From Ctena decussata (lineage: Eukaryota > Mollusca > Bivalvia > Lucinida > Lucinidae): 64,000 nt of DNA. Made by a program: the position numbers and the translations under genes. A model generated the notes under the pieces. The model did not search any database. It was not told the DNA's origin and saw nothing but the letters and a program-made list of their open reading frames with translations. The stretch lies in contig OZ022501.1 of NCBI GenBank assembly GCA_963989385.1, forward strand, positions 21,538,102 through 21,602,101. The letters run 5' to 3'. Below, piece after piece: positions 1-13,400 of the stretch (positions are counted from its first letter, which is position 1; the number at the start of each line of letters is the position of its first letter).

Positions 1-1545
1 ACGGCGGCCATCTTGGATTTTCAACCTGACCCAATTTTACAATTCTGAGACCCTGGAGTCAGGTCATGCTCCATGTGAAATTTGAGAACCATGGGACCAG
101 TAGTTTTACAGAAGAAGATGTTTGAATATTTGTTTTTAGGTGTTGACGGACACATTTCGGGACGATGCACGACGCATGCATTGGTATGACAATAGCTCAC
201 TATGGCCCTTCGGGCCAGGTGAGCTAAAAATTGACAAAGGTTCAAGAAAGACTTGCACACTAAACTTAACAAGAGGGCCAAGATGCCCTGAATCACTCAC
301 CTGAGTAAAAAGGTTAAAGGTCAAACTATGGTCATCATTTGAACCTGATAGTTTGCAACCATTTCCAAATGGTTGTGAAGAAGGAGAACTTTGAATATTT
401 TTCTATGTATTGCTATGGTTCAAACCCAGGACCCCCTCGAGCGGGGCCATTTTGGACCCTGGGGCCATTATTTAAATAATCTTGGTTCAAACCTTGGACT
501 CCCTGCCCATGGGCCACCATTTCAATAAACTTGGTAAAGGACTATTAGGCCAAGCTACATAACAAATTTCAAGCATCTGAGCCTTGCAGTTCTGAAGAAG
601 AAGATTTTTGAATAGTTTTCTATATATTTCTATATAGTTTTCTATATATTTCTATGGGTCAAACCCAGGACCCCCTGGGGCGGAGCCATTTTGGACCCTG
701 GGGCCATCATTAGAACAACATTGGTAAAGGACTACTAGGCAATGCTACATACAAATTTCAATTATCTGAGCCATGCAGTTCTGAAGAAGAAGATTTTTGA
801 ATATTTCCTATGTATTACTATGATTCAAACATGGGACTCCCTGCCCCGGGGCCATTATGGCCCTGGGGCCACCATTTGAACAAACTTGGTAGAGGACCAC
901 TAGGCAATGCTACATACCAAATTTCAAGCATCTGAGCCAAGCAGTTCTGGAGAGGAAGATTTTTAAGTATATTTTAGTTTCAAACCAATGACCCCCCTGC
1001 CCACGGGCCATTTTTGACCCTCGGGCCATCATTTGAACAAACATGGTAAAGGACCACTAGGCAATGCTACATACCAAATTTCAAGCATCTGAGCTTTGCA
1101 GTTTTGAAGAAGATTTTTGAATATGTTTTCTATGTATTTCTACGGTTCAAACTTGGGACTCCTTGCCCAGGGGTCATTTTTGACCCTGGGGCCAACATTT
1201 GAACAAACTTGGTAGAGGACTACTAGGCAATGCTACATACCGAATTTCAAGCATCTAAACCAAGCAGTTCTAGAGAAGAAGAAATTGAAGTATATTTTAG
1301 TGTTGAACCCAAGACCCCCTACCCCATGGCCATTTTGCCTTGGGGCTACCATTTGAACAAACTTGGTAGAGGTCCACTAGACAAAACGCTTCACACCAAA
1401 TATCAAAGGCCTAGGCCTAGCAGTTTCAGAGAAGATGTCATTTAAAGCAAATTGTAGACGGCGCACAACAACGACACACGATGCATGACGGACACTGGTG
1501 ATCACAAAAGCTCAACCTGAACCTATGGCTCAGGTGAGCTAGTAA
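1..1545. repeat. Diverged ~160-180 bp tandem array in a composite repeat
   Basis: Repeated modules read roughly: lost-frame text around CATTTGAACAAACTTGG, then GCAATGCTACATACC, then TTCTGAAGAAGAAG. They recur near 550, 730, 905, 1057 and 1227. The first 236 bases are the end of a similar unit (GGCCAGGTGAGCTA at about 223). A new unit opens near 286 with CACTCACCTGAG and closes near 1522 with GGCTCAGGTGAGCTA, so the termini are short inverted repeats. Short ORFs here lie in several frames and show no domain. This is a non-coding mobile or satellite-like repeat; the superfamily is not recognised. Confidence 0.6.
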
Positions 1546-3535
1546 GCAGCTCTTTCCCAAATATGTGGCCATAAGCACCAGAAAGAAAATTTGACCTTGC
1601 CACAAACACTGTCAAGGTCAACCCAAGGTCATCATTTGAACAATCTTTGGCCAAAATCTTCAAAACTTTCCATGGAATCTCAAGTTCTAGCATTTTCCAA
1701 TATTTGACCTTGCTGTAAAATAGGTCAAGGTCAACCCAAGATCATTATTTGAACAATCTTGGCAGTACTTGAGAACTTGCTCCATATCAAATTTCTAGGC
1801 CATTGATTAATTGGTTTTAGAGAAGATGATAGGGGCCTGGCGGCCATGTTGATCATGTGACCCAGAATGTTAGAACAAACTAGAAATGTTTTTCAGAGAA
1901 AAACTGATGTCCCCCCACCAGCCCATTTCCCATCCCCTCTAATGAATAACAAGAGGGCCATGATCTAAAGAGATCCTACACGAAGACTGTGTCCTTGAAA
2001 AAATGGGTTAAGGCCACTAACTACTAAACTTGTCTTAAACCCGTCACAACAATATATTCATGCAAGTCTGATGAATATCCAACAATTGGTTCAAGATATA
2101 ACTCATCTTTAAGGGAATTAAATAAAAATTTGTAAGTTTTTGACCTTGAAAATGGGGTCGAGGTCATCAAAACATAATAAACTCGTGAGACTGTCCCAAA
2201 AGTAAGTCTATGAAAGTAAAGCGGAAATCAAGCCAAAGGCTAGTGAGTTTTATCAATTTTAGTGAAATTATCATATATCTAACTCCTCCTGTGATCTTGA
2301 AAATAAGGTTAAGGTCACCAACATCTGATCAGCTCTTAAGCTAGCCCCAGTGATGTATAAGATATTGTGGGTACAAGAAATTATCATCCAAGTCCTCCAG
2401 TGACCTTGAAAATGAGGTCAAAGTCACCAAAATCTAACCACCTCTTAAACTTGTCTCAATGATATATCCATCCAATCAACATGTCCCAATGATGTATCCA
2501 TGCAAGTTTGGTTAAATTCCATCCATTGGTTAAAGAAATATTGTGGGTACAAGAAATTATCATCCAAGTCCTCCAGTAACCTTGAAAATGATGTCAAGGT
2601 CACCAAAATCTAATCAGCTCTTAAATGTGTCCAATGATGTATCCACGCAAGGTTGGTTACATTCCATCCATTGGCTCAGGAGATATTGTGGGTAAGAGAA
2701 ATTTTCATCTAAGTCCTCCAGTGACCTTGAAAATGAGATCAAGATCACCACAATCTAATCAGCTCTTAAACTTGTCCCAATGATATATCCATGAAAGTTC
2801 GGTGAAATTCGTCCAATTGGTTCAAGAGATCGTGGGCACAACAAATTGTCACCCCGGCGCTGACGCATGAAATTTAACAGCCAAAAACCACCTGTGACCT
2901 TGAAAATTGGGTTAAACTCACTGAAACTTAATCAGCAATTTTGGTAAAATTCCACCCACTGGTTGAAGAAACATACAGCATACAAATTGTCACACCGACG
3001 CATCACACTGAAACCAATATGCCCCCCTCACCTCTGGAGGGGGAGGACATAATTTTCATTCCCATGACCCCTGAAGGCTACAGTTCAATGAATGACCTTG
3101 ACCTCTTGTACTTACATATCTTCATGTACTCATTAAGATGACCGTATATACCAATTTTAGGCCAAAATCTTCAACAATTCCTATTAAATCTTATGCTCTA
3201 GCATTTTCCCATATAAAAGCACCAGAAAGCAAAGTTGTACCCTGTAACAAAACAGGTCAAGGTCAACTCAAGGTCATCATTTAACAATCTTGGTCCTAAA
3301 TGCTACCTACCAAGTTTCAAGGCCATCTGTTGATTGGTTCTGGAAAAGAAGACTTTTATAGGTTTTTACCATATATAGGCATGGCTGCCATGTTGGTCCT
3401 GTGACCAGGACTATTTGAACAACTTTTTATTCCCATGGCCCCTGGAGGCTACATGTGAAATTTGGATACAATCGACCAAGTGGTTTCAGAGGAGAAATTG
3501 TGGATGGATGACGACAACAGACAGATGAGCTAACA
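1546..3535. repeat. Tandem arrays rich in TGACCTTGA
   Basis: About six copies of a ~145-178 bp unit lie between 2130 and 2940, each with a GTGACCTTGAAAATG core (near 2141, 2290, 2401, 2579, 2722, 2896). They are flanked at 1550-1880 and 3140-3530 by copies of a second module containing AAGGTCAAGGTCAACC, CATTTGAACAATCTTGG and GGCATGGC.GCCATGTTGG. No gene is visible. The block is continuous with the next one and probably belongs to the same repeat family. Confidence 0.55.
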
Positions 3536-5706
3536 AGAGGGCCATGAGGCCCTGAATCGCTCACCTGCACAACTGGCCAAGTGGCTTTTGAAGAGATGGT
3601 TGAAATTGCCAAAACATTGAGTCCTGGATCAAATGTTAAAGAATGACCTTGACCTCTTATCCTCATATATCTTCATGTAGTCATTAAGGCAACCGTATAT
3701 ACCAATTTTTAGGCCAAAATCTTCAAAACTTTCCATGAAATCTTTCTAGCATTTTCCCGTATTTGACCATGCTGTAAAAAAGGTCAACTGAAGGTCATCG
3801 TTTGAACAATGTCCACAGTACTTGAGTACCTGATGCTACGTACCAAGTTTCAAGGCCATCATCTAACTGGTTCTGGGGAAGAAGATTTTTATAGGTTAAT
3901 ACCATATATGGGCATGGCAGCCATGCTGGTCATGTGACTTGGACCCTTTGACCAAATTTTTGTCCCCCCAACCAAGATGTTTGAAATTTTCAATATATGA
4001 GCATCCAGGGTCAAAGGTAAAGAGTAACTTTGACCTCTTGTACTCATAAATCTTCATGTACTCATTAAGACGACTGTTAGTACCAATTTTTAGGGCCAAA
4101 ATCTTCAGAACTTTTCATGACATCTTATGTTCTAGCATTTTCCAATATCTGACCTTGCCATAAAAAAAGTCAAGGTCAAACCAAGATCATCATTTGAACA
4201 ATCTTGGTGGTACTTGAGTACCCAATGCTACATACCAAGTTTCAAGGCAATTGGTCATTTGGTTCTGGAGAAGAAGATCATATGTGGGCGTGACCGCCAT
4301 GTTGGTCATGTGACCTGGACCATTTGAACAAATTTTTGTTACCTCAAGCCCTGGAGGCTATTTTGAAACTTGGTTACAACAGGACCAGTGGCTTTTGAGA
4401 TGTTTGAAATTTTTGAAATATGAGAGACCAGGGTCAAAGTTCAAAGAATGACCTTGACCTCTTGTACTCATAAATCTTCATATGCTCATTGAGATGGCTG
4501 TATATACCAATTTTCAGGTCAAAATCTTCAACATTATGATGAAATCTTGTGTTCTAGCATTTTCCTACGTTAAAGCACCAGAAAGCAAATTTGACCTAAT
4601 GATAAAGGTCATAAATTGACCTAAAGGTCATAAATTGAACAATTTTGGTAGTACTTGTGTACCCAATGCTACTTACCAAGTTTCAAGGCCATTGGTCTAC
4701 TGGTTCTGGAGCAGTAGAAGGTATTTACAGGTTTTTACCAGATATGGGCATGGCAGCCATGTTGGTCATGTGACCTGGACTGTTCAAACAATTTTTTGTT
4801 CCCCGTTCCAATTATTTGGAGATGATGATTTTATAGGTGTTTCCATATATTGGCTTGGCGGCCATGTTGGTCATGTGATCAAGACTGTTTGAACAACTTT
4901 TCGTTTCCATGAGCCCTGGAGGCTACATATGAATTTTGGTTATAATTGGCCCAGTGGTTTCAGAGGAGAAGTCATCTGAAACTGTGGATGAAGGACGGTC
5001 GCTCACCAGAGACACTGGACCCATGGCTTTTGAGGAGATGTTTGAAACTGTCAAAATATGCAAGTCCGGGGTCAAAGGTCAATGTATGACACTGACCTCT
5101 TGTACTCATAAATCTTAATGTACTCATTATGATGACTGTATATAGAGGTCAACCTTGTTATGATGCGCATATCAGGATGCATAAATCCCAACTGTGTTAC
5201 AGACGAAGCGCATAGTAGCGTCGGTCATGACTGGACCAGTTAAGAGATCGCTGCTGAAGCATTGTAAGATATACCGTATTTAAGATAGAAAGGCCTGTTA
5301 TTCTACTTTCTGAAATTAGCTGAAATCCTTTTTTGTTAACAAATAAATCAGAGTGATTCCTTTAATCATCACGCAATTTTCCATTCATTATTTACATTTC
5401 CTGTCAGTGGGTCTATTTAATAAAGTTTCATACCAAGTTTCAAGGCCACTGGTCCATTGGTTCTGAAGAAGATATTTACAGATTTTTACCTTATATGGGT
5501 GTGGCAGCCATGTTGGTCATGTGCCCAGGACCATTTGAACAACTTTTCATTCCCATGAGCCCAAGAGGCTACATATGAAATTTGGTTACAACTGGCCTCG
5601 TAGTTTCAGAGGAGAAGTTGTTTAAAATTGTGGACAACGGACAGACAGACAACGGAGCCTTCCCATCCTACGAGCTCCATCAGAGCCGCTGGCTCAGGTG
5701 AGCTAA
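3536..5706. repeat. Composite repeat with GCTCACCTG / CAGGTGAGC ends
   Basis: It opens with AACAAGAGGGCCATGAGG and GAATCGCTCACCTG near 3560 and closes with GGCTCAGGTGAGCTAAC near 5705. Internally a ~400-bp module repeats about three and a half times (3640, 4030, 4440, 5410), each with GACCTTGACCTCTTGTACTC and CATGTTGGTCATGTGACC. A unique-looking stretch of about 280 bp (roughly 5150-5430) interrupts it. No coding sequence can be supported. Confidence 0.55.
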
Positions 5707-6235
5707 CATTGCTGATTTTTCTGACAAACTTGTCAGTGTGCATTTATGCAGTTTTGTCTTCAATTTGCCATATCACCGTAACCTACTGTACAACTGTTAA
5801 CTTGACAAACAGTGAAAGGGGCTTGTGTAAAGATGGAATCAGCACTTTACTAGTAGAGATGAATCTACAGAGGGTTGTCTGAAACCCAAAAACCAGCATT
5901 TGCAATGTCAGATTAAGAACGTCACTTATTTTTTAAGACCCAGACCCATAAATGAAGATTGATGGTCTTCAATGCGAACTTTGCGTAAGGACTTGAACCT
6001 GAAAACATTAAAATAATATTGAAAGATGAGATAAACATTGGTGAAGAGACATAAAAGCTATGCTAAAACAGCAAGGATCCTACTTCGGAACGCACTGTCA
6101 CAATATCAAACGCTGTCTGGAACTCAGTAATATCGTTGACATGCGGCTCGTGTTGTTACCATGCCTTCTGTCTTTTACGTTATTATAGTAACTCTGCACT
6201 GTATTTTTATGATATTTTCAGACAATAAGGCAAAT
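5707..6235. other. Intergenic, no feature seen
   Basis: Low-GC sequence between the composite repeat and the first palindromic MITE. No ORF with recognisable content, RNA gene or repeat copy was found. Confidence 0.5.
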
Positions 6236-6470
6236 GAGCCGCGACAAGAGAAAACCAACAATGTGGTCGTACGCCCAGCGCAGACTCAGATCAACCTGGA
6301 CATCCGCCCAATCTGACCAGACTCTGTGCTATGCCTTAAAGGGTAGCTAAGGGTCTAAGCTACTTCCATGCGGATAGTGAAGACTCTGATCAGACTAGGC
6401 GGATGCCCAGGCTGATCTGAGTCTGCACTGGGCGCACAACCACATTGTTGGTTTTGTCATGTCACGGCTC
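6236..6470. mobile_element. Palindromic MITE, GAGCC family, copy 1
   Basis: The element starts GAGCCGCGAC and ends GTCACGGCTC. The two ~115-bp arms are inverted copies around a CTAAGGGTCTAAGC centre, so the whole unit folds on itself. It is flanked by AAAT on both sides (6232-6235 and 6471-6474), a 4-bp A/T-only target duplication. There is no ORF; it is non-autonomous. At least ten related copies or fragments occur in the window. Confidence 0.85.
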
Positions 6471-6539
6471 AAATAGATTAAGGTACTTAAGATTTGAAAT
6501 TTTATTGTTTTCTTTTCATCCAACATGATTTCATGCCTT

Positions 6540-8130
6540 CAGTGACATCACTTCTGGATCAACACTCTGAAGGATGAAGGTGTTGGTATGATGCATAGAT
6601 TAAAGAGGATGGAGGAGTTGGTATGATGCTCACAATTTTTGAAGATGTACTGCAGGTAAGATGCTTACAGTTTTAGAAGATGGTGTGTTGGTATGTTGCT
6701 TACCCTAACAGAAGAATTAGATGGAGTTGTTGGTATGATGCTTGAAGTTACAGAAGATGAAGGTGTTGGTTTGATGCTTAAATTCTTAGAGGATGAAGGT
6801 GTTGGTTTTATGCTTACAGTTTCAGAGGATGGAGTTGTTGGTATGATGCTTACAGTTTTAAAAGATCAAATAATAGGATGATGCCTGCGGTTTATGAAGA
6901 TGGAATGTTGGTATGTATTACGGTTTAAGAACAAGGTGTTGGTATGATGCTTACAGTTTTACAAAAGTAATGTGTTGGTATGATGCTTACAGTGTTAGAA
7001 GATGGGGCAATTGGCATGATGTTTACATCTTTAGAAGATGGAGGTTTCGGTATGACGCATACAGAAGATGGAGTGTTGGTTTGATGCTTACAGTTTTAGA
7101 GGCTGAAGGTGTTTGTTTGATGCTTTACATCAGCTTTAGAAGATGGTTTAATTGATTGATTTGATGCTTAACATGCACGGTAAACAGCTATGGTCATGTT
7201 GGGACGGTCAGTTAACCTAACCACACTATTCCTGGGCAGGCTTAGACCTCCTACATGTAAGCAGATAACCAGTACTAATTGCACATACTTTCGCCAGTAA
7301 CTGATTGTTGTTATGATGCTCAATGTTTTAGAAGATAGAGAGGTTGATGTGGGCACTTAGCTTACGGTTTTAGCAAATAAAATGTTGGTGTGAGCATTGT
7401 AGAAGATAGAGGTTTTGGTGTGGGTATAATGCTTAGTTTTAGGTGTTGGTGATGGTATATTGCTTAAAGTTTCAGAAGATAGTGGTGTTGGTGTTGGTAT
7501 AATGCTTACAGTTTTAGGTGTTGGTGATGGTATATAGTTTCAGTGGTGTTGGTATAATGCTTAGTTTTAGGTGTTGGTGATGGTATATTGCTTAAAGTTT
7601 CAGAAGATAGTGGTGTTGGTGTTGGTATAATGCTTACAGTTTTAGGTGTTGGTGATGGTATATAGTTTCAGTGGTGTTGGTATAATGCTTACAGTTTTAG
7701 GTGTTGGTGATGGTATATAGTTTCAGTGGTGTTGGTATAATGCTTACAGTTTTAGGTGTTGGTGATGGTATATAGTTTCAGTGGTGTTGGTATAATGCTT
7801 AGTTTTAGGTGTTGGTGATGGTATATTGCTTAAAGTTTCAGAAGATAGTGGTGTTGGTGTTGGTATAATGCTTACAGTTTTAGGTGTTGGTGATGGTATA
7901 TAGTTTCAGTGGTGTTGGTATAATGCTTACAGTTTTAGGTGTTGGTGATGGTATATAGTTTCAGTGGTGTTGGTATAATGCTTACAGTTTTAGGTGTTGG
8001 TGATGGTATATAGTTTCAGAAGATAGTGGTGTTGGTATAATGTTTACAGTTTTAAGTGTTGGTGATGGTATATTGCTTAAAGTTTCAAAAGATAGTGGTG
8101 TTGGTATAAGGCTAACAGTTGCGGAAGATA
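6540..8130. repeat. GTTGGTATAATGCTTACAG minisatellite
   Basis: From 7400 to 8110 a unit of about 60 bp (GTGTTGGTATAATGCTTACA, then GTTTTAGGTGTTGGTGATGG, then TATATAGTTTC) is repeated about ten times with higher-order variants containing AGAAGATAGTGG. From 6540 to 7170 there are older, more diverged versions with GATGCTTACAGTTTTAGAAG. ORFs here are short and frame-unstable. Non-coding tandem DNA. Confidence 0.8.
7174..7305 (-). repeat. SINE body fragment
   Basis: The stretch with GTAAACAGCTATGGTCATG, GGGACGGTCAGTTAACC and GGGCAGGCTTAGACCTCC matches the body of the full-length SINE at 25315-25581. The tRNA-like head is missing, so this is a truncated copy inserted in the minisatellite. Confidence 0.7.
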
Positions 8131-8133
8131 GAG

Positions 8134-8240
8134 GCTGTCCGCATGGAGGTAGCTTAGACCCTAAGCTACCCTTTAAGCGCTTAGCAAAAAGTCTGCACTG
8201 AGCGCACAACCACATTGTTGGTTTTCTCGTGTCGCGGCTC
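8134..8240. mobile_element. Truncated palindromic MITE, GAGCC family
   Basis: Only the centre and right arm remain (CTGTCCGCATGGAGGTAGC to GTGTCGCGGCTC, then ATAT). The left junction runs directly into the minisatellite, so the left arm was lost there. Confidence 0.75.
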
Positions 8241-8329
8241 ATATATAATAGGTAATCAGACTGGGTTTCCCATCTAGAATGACCTAAGACACCTAAGCCA
8301 GCCTTGTGTTATTCTGCTTTAAAATATTT

Positions 8330-8685
8330 TTTTTCTCTTCCATTACAATCCCCAAAAACTAGATCTCTCTTTTGACAAAGATCTAGATTTTGAGTTCGTT
8401 TTGGAAGGAAAAAAAATGTCCTATAACCAAATAATTGTATAGTAGTTCCATTAAACACAATATCAAGAAACAGCTTACGGCTACTACAACTTTAAGGCGT
8501 ATGTAAATACTTCCAAGGAAGCTCTTTCAAAAGAAGCCTCCTTTCATAGGGACAAAACTCAAAAGAAAGAATCCTTCATTACAATTAGCAATTTCTTTTC
8601 TTTATGAGTAGTTGCCATTGAAGATGGGACTCAAATAACATGGAAGCAGTTGCTTCCATGGTATTAGCGTCACATCTTCAATGTC
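8330..8685. repeat. Two short hairpin repeats
   Basis: At about 8330-8412 a palindrome pairs around CTAGATCTCTCTTTTG and CAAAGATCTAG; it resembles the hairpin element at 29648-29726. At 8610-8685 a second palindrome has arms of about 36 bp with ATTGAAGATG ends and a GGAAGCAGTTGCTTCC centre. Both look like small foldback MITEs. Confidence 0.45.
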
Positions 8686-9215
8686 TCCACTGCAATGATT
8701 GCAACCAATGGATGTGTATCCCTATACCCATAAATGTTTGGGTCCATCTCTCATGCAATTTTTACCATGGCGTACACTTTTATGACTTCATATTTGCTCT
8801 GCTGGACAACGTAGCCCTTTCAAAATGGAGTCTACTCTTAAATGAAAAAAATCTGGTCCTTGGGGATTAAGTTCTTTCCTGTAAGACCTGAACCTCATCG
8901 GTAAGGGAGGCAAAAATGAAAATGGCAGAGTTCTTCCCATGAAAACATACCATTTGTCTTAATGTAAGAAATATAACTCAGGACAAGTTTGTTTCAAACT
9001 GATTTTGTGTGCATATCTAAATCATAATAGTGGTTTATCAAGGCATGCCTGGGAAAAATCCTTTCGGGAGTGTTGGCGCTGATCTGCTTTCATAAATGTT
9101 GTCCATTTTTAAACAGCCCCATTAGCAAAGCAAATTTCTAATTTCCGAATATGTTACAACTTTGTATCATGTAATAGCTGTAAACTGCTTCAATTTATCA
9201 TTATAATAATAATGA
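8686..9215. other. Intergenic, no feature seen
   Basis: AT-rich sequence with no supported gene. A short ORF at 8640-8870 starts inside the hairpin and has no domain character. Confidence 0.4.
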
Positions 9216-9637
9216 AGTAAACCACACATTGTTTTATCATTTCATTTAAGAAGTTTTATCCACTTAACTTTAAGAAGTTTTAATCCAAGCACAAAACTAC
9301 TTAAAGTTACACTAAAGGATAGGAAATGCATTAATATTATTTCTAGAGTAATGCATTAATATTATTTCTAGAGTAATTTTGAAAATGAACTTGTTATCTT
9401 GGGAGACAGTAAATGTGTAAACTCACAAAGCTCATGAAATTTCATATCTAACCATTACAATTCTTGTAAAAACTATCTCCCATGTTTAGATAATACAACC
9501 CATCTGATAGCAAGTTCTTTGCAATTAAAAGAAAATTTGTGAGCATTGTTTATTTGGAAAATATTCCCTACCACTTTACAGTTTTGAACCCTTTAGTTTT
9601 CAGAAAAAGTTCCTGTTTATATGATGTGTGGTTTACT
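9216..9637. mobile_element. MITE with AGTAAACCACACAT ends
   Basis: AGTAAACCACACAT at 9216 and ATGTGTGGTTTACT ending at 9637 form terminal inverted repeats of about 14 bp around ~390 bp of AT-rich DNA. No ORF. A 27-bp direct duplication (AATGCATTAATATTATTTCT core) lies near 9327-9380. The superfamily is not determined because no clean target duplication is visible. Confidence 0.5.
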
Positions 9638-10381
9638 AATAACACAAAAGAAACAAATCATGAACCTGAAATTGTAAATCACATAAAAATACAAACAACA
9701 TACCGTGTGTAAGTAGGTGGAGGCATAGACTCCTTAGTCCAGTATAGTTTGTCGGCTTTTAACCAGCTGACATTAATCCAACTGCACTATATGTCACATA
9801 TATAATGTCTCTATCTACCACATTGTGAAGTCCACAATATAGCACAATTTCATTTGAATACAAATGGAATTGTGCTTTATCACATTTTCACAAAAATTTA
9901 AGTCCACAAAATGGTAAGTCCAAAAGCTTATGGGATATTTTCAAGTCCAGTATGGCACCTTTGAAGGGGATGCAGTAGTGTGGGTAGAAAGGGTCCACAT
10001 TATTTTGAAGAAAGGGCACATTCAATATACATTGAACATTCCTTGTGTACCCATATCACTGTGTGGATACTGCATAATGAACTTCATCGTCAGAAACTTT
10101 TAACGCTGACAGAGAACTTTAAATTGTCCTGATTGAAAAATGCATGCATTTGTGTAACGGAATTACCTGTATGGATCATATTTTACCTGAACTTAAGTCT
10201 TTTTTAAAAAGTTCTTCACTACAGACATTTATGGTCCACCTTTAAATACTAATTACCAGCTACACGACCACGTTTTCCTTCTACGAATTAATCCAAGGAT
10301 AAACTTACGGATATTGTCCAATAACCTAAATTTGATGAGTCACATTATAACACAGACTCATTAATTTGATTTGTCTATATA
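9638..10381. other. Region downstream of YTHDC1, mostly featureless
   Basis: AT-rich DNA at the 3' side of the minus-strand gene. It may hold the 3' UTR. A possible alternative last exon is 10249-10280 (minus): after an AG at 10281-10282 it reads nine codons, GKRGRVAGN, then TAG. It is in phase only if the sequence at 10423-10442 is used as a 20-nt micro-exon. No poly(A) signal was assigned with confidence. Confidence 0.3.
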
Positions 10382-10442
10382 CTAAAAGTTCACAAACACA
10401 AAATAAGAAAGACCTTTCAAACCTAGGTCACGGAAACGTTTC
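10382..10442 (-). CDS. YTHDC1: Candidate last YTHDC1 exon
   Basis: A strong pyrimidine tract (TTCTTTTCTTTTGGG) ends in TTTTCCAG at 10443. In the phase required by exon j it reads [20 protein letters not shown] and then stops (TAG at 10382-10384). Alternatively only the first 20 nt are an exon (donor GTTTGA), splicing to 10249-10280, which would end GKRGRVAGN. Either would give a much shorter tail than vertebrate YTHDC1. No homology backs the residues. Confidence 0.3.
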
Positions 10443-13400
10443 CTGGAAAATCCCAAAAGAAAAGAATTAGCTGTATGATTTTTTGACTAAATCCCTGTTT
10501 TATGTATACATTTATGTTCTTCTTACATTTTGAATTTTGTTTTAACTGCCTTTTTACATAATTTGATACAATTGTTAGTTTGCAGAATTCATATTCAAAC
10601 AATTAACTTTTGAATATGTTTCCACAATAATGTTTGTACTTACCAAAAGAATTTATTTTATTTTAAATGTTTACATGTGTAGATTTACCTTTGCTTTTGA
10701 TCTGACTAGCCCATTTATATTACTTTTCAAGGTCAGACTAATACAGACTATCAATTTTCACAATAAGGCTCCAACGTTTGTATTTATTCAAGTTATATCT
10801 CTTCCACACATTTTATAAATTTCAAACAAGAGCCCTAACCTAAAATCTCCACGTCCTCTGAAGCTTTCCCGTCCCCTACTACTAAATCTGAAATCAGGTC
10901 GTTTTGATCTTCTAGCTTCTCGAACTATCTCATTCAAGTCAACATTATCATCAGACGGGAAAAGTTTACACAGAGCTTCACCACAACGAGGCTCTATTTC
11001 CTGGAAAAGAAAACATCACTACATGTAATATAGTTAAAGTACGAAAACCAGTTTTTAGCGAAAATGCTTTCGACTTTTTTTTTACTGCTATTATAAACAT
11101 AATGCAACTTACTGGACTTAGTCTACATTTCTTCTAAATGAGTACGATATGAGCTGCAACACGACAAAACCAACTAAGTGGCATGTGTGCCCAGCAAAGA
11201 TTCAGATCAGCCTGGGAATCCGCCCAGTCTGATCAGAATCTTCTCTGACACATGGAGCTAGCTTAGCCCCTTAGCTACCCTTTAAGCACACAGCAAAGAC
11301 TCGATCAGACTGGATGGATGCCCAGGCTGATCTGAGTCTTCGCTGGAAGCATATGCCACTTTGTGGTTTTGTTGTGTGGTGGCTCATATATGTTCAGAAA
11401 TTTCGTACACCCCATCCTTCAGAAATAGCATGAAAAAGGTTCGACCTCCAAAATAACAGATCACCAAAACGGGCCAATCTTCTTACACTTTGGCTTTATA
11501 TAATAATGCACTTCAGTGAGCCAAATGGTGGAGTGATATAGTTATGTGCATGTAAATCAATCAACAGCTAATATTTCCTCTTCATCTGAGTCTGGCAGAA
11601 ATGAGTTATCACCGAAGTCACACTATTTACATGATATTTGCAATATGGTATGTTTGTTTAGCAAATTAACTCTTATGCAGGAGCTATCTTTAAATGGCTG
11701 TGTCAGTAAAATATACTCAAGGCAAAAGAAAGTACATGTATACAATAGTTGAATGCCCTTATTTTTTATGCACAGGTCTGAAATCTTGCATGACTTATTT
11801 TTACTTAACATACACTAATGTGGTGTAGTAAAATTACGAACAAAACACTTGACTAGCGACAATTTGTGCACATGTCAATTTCCCTCTCTTTCCACATGCA
11901 CAACACTTATAGATCTGCCTTCTTGTACCTGTCCATCTCGGCCTATCTTCACAGGTTTGTTCTCATTCCAGGGGTTGTGTAAGTGAGTGGTCTTCATAAA
12001 TGCTAGCTCCTTCCTACAATAGAAAATGTTTAGAAAGATCTCAATAGTTTAACGAACATACTGCAACATCCGCTACTTTTCTCATATTAAAACATGCAAC
12101 TTTTTCTCATAAACATGCAACTGTGGAAAAAAGCATCGCATAACTGACGGAATGCCTGCCACCAGCCATAACTGGTTTATGAATAATCCTAAAAACCCAT
12201 CCTCAAACGGAAATGTCTCTGATAATTTTATACTACATGTAGGTTCTCCAAGGCTCACAAATCTAAACATGACTTGCTCACACATCTAAGGCTCCAAACA
12301 GACTCATGTCCAGGATTATGTCGCCAACAGACTGAGTACCAAACGGAAGGCCTTTGCTTTTAGCCAACATAATCTGGGCTGATCTGCTTCCTTTTCTTCT
12401 TTATATCCGGCCTCATATTAAAGGTAGAATTTGTTGATGATTTTATTCCCATTTAACTTCAATGTCCATAAAAACATTCTGGTCAATTACCAGAAACGGC
12501 TTGATGGTTATGAGAGAACTTAGATATCTGTGAAGTATCATCAGAAACCTGTTTTATCATCAGAAACCTGTTTTATCTGGAACTATTTCATTATTATACT
12601 TCTTCACACAACCACAGTACCTGCTAATCCAGTCAAGCTTAAAGACCCCACTGAGAGCTCTTGCGTTGAGACCTACTGGTAATACCCATCTTATGGGAGG
12701 GTGATCCTTTGTAGATTCTGCAGCCAGCCTGGCATATCCTGAAACCAGATTATTTGAATATAAAATGTTAACTTTAAGTACTGTAATGACCTTAATGCAT
12801 ATTAGTACAATACAGTAAAAGGAGAGGGATGGGCTCCATATTTCATAAGCTGTGCCCAAGATACAGAAGGCCTCTAACCACAACTGCCCCTATTCCCACT
12901 AGGCTACATAAAACTTAACTTAAAAGGCTTTTTAGATACACATAAACATGTCCATGTTCATTTGGCAGACTAACTCATAAAACAGAATTACAATAAAACA
13001 GTATCTCTGTATATTAACATAATATATAGTTACAAATGGATTAGACGTTTATATAAACTATTATATCTCAATTTCATACACTTATATACAGGCTACAAAT
13101 AGGTTAAATACCTACACAGAGCCATAAATTAACGATCATTAAATACCTACCCATCCCCATAAATTGATGACAGTGCTCCAGATAAGAAGGGGTAACAGAA
13201 ATAATTGAGGGATAATTTTCTTTATTTCTCACTGAAACCATATGTTGTGACCCCTCATCTGAACCGTCTCGTCGAGACGGTTCAGATGAGGGGTCACAAC
13301 ATATGGTTTTATACAGTATTAACAAAAATTATCCCTAATTATCTCCCAATAATCCCTCTTATCTAGAGCTCTGGATGATCACCCTCATATGCACCCCTCC

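Noticed and set aside
1230..5118. Short ORFs in the first 5 kb
   Set aside because: They fall in several frames of diverged tandem repeats and show no consistent protein.
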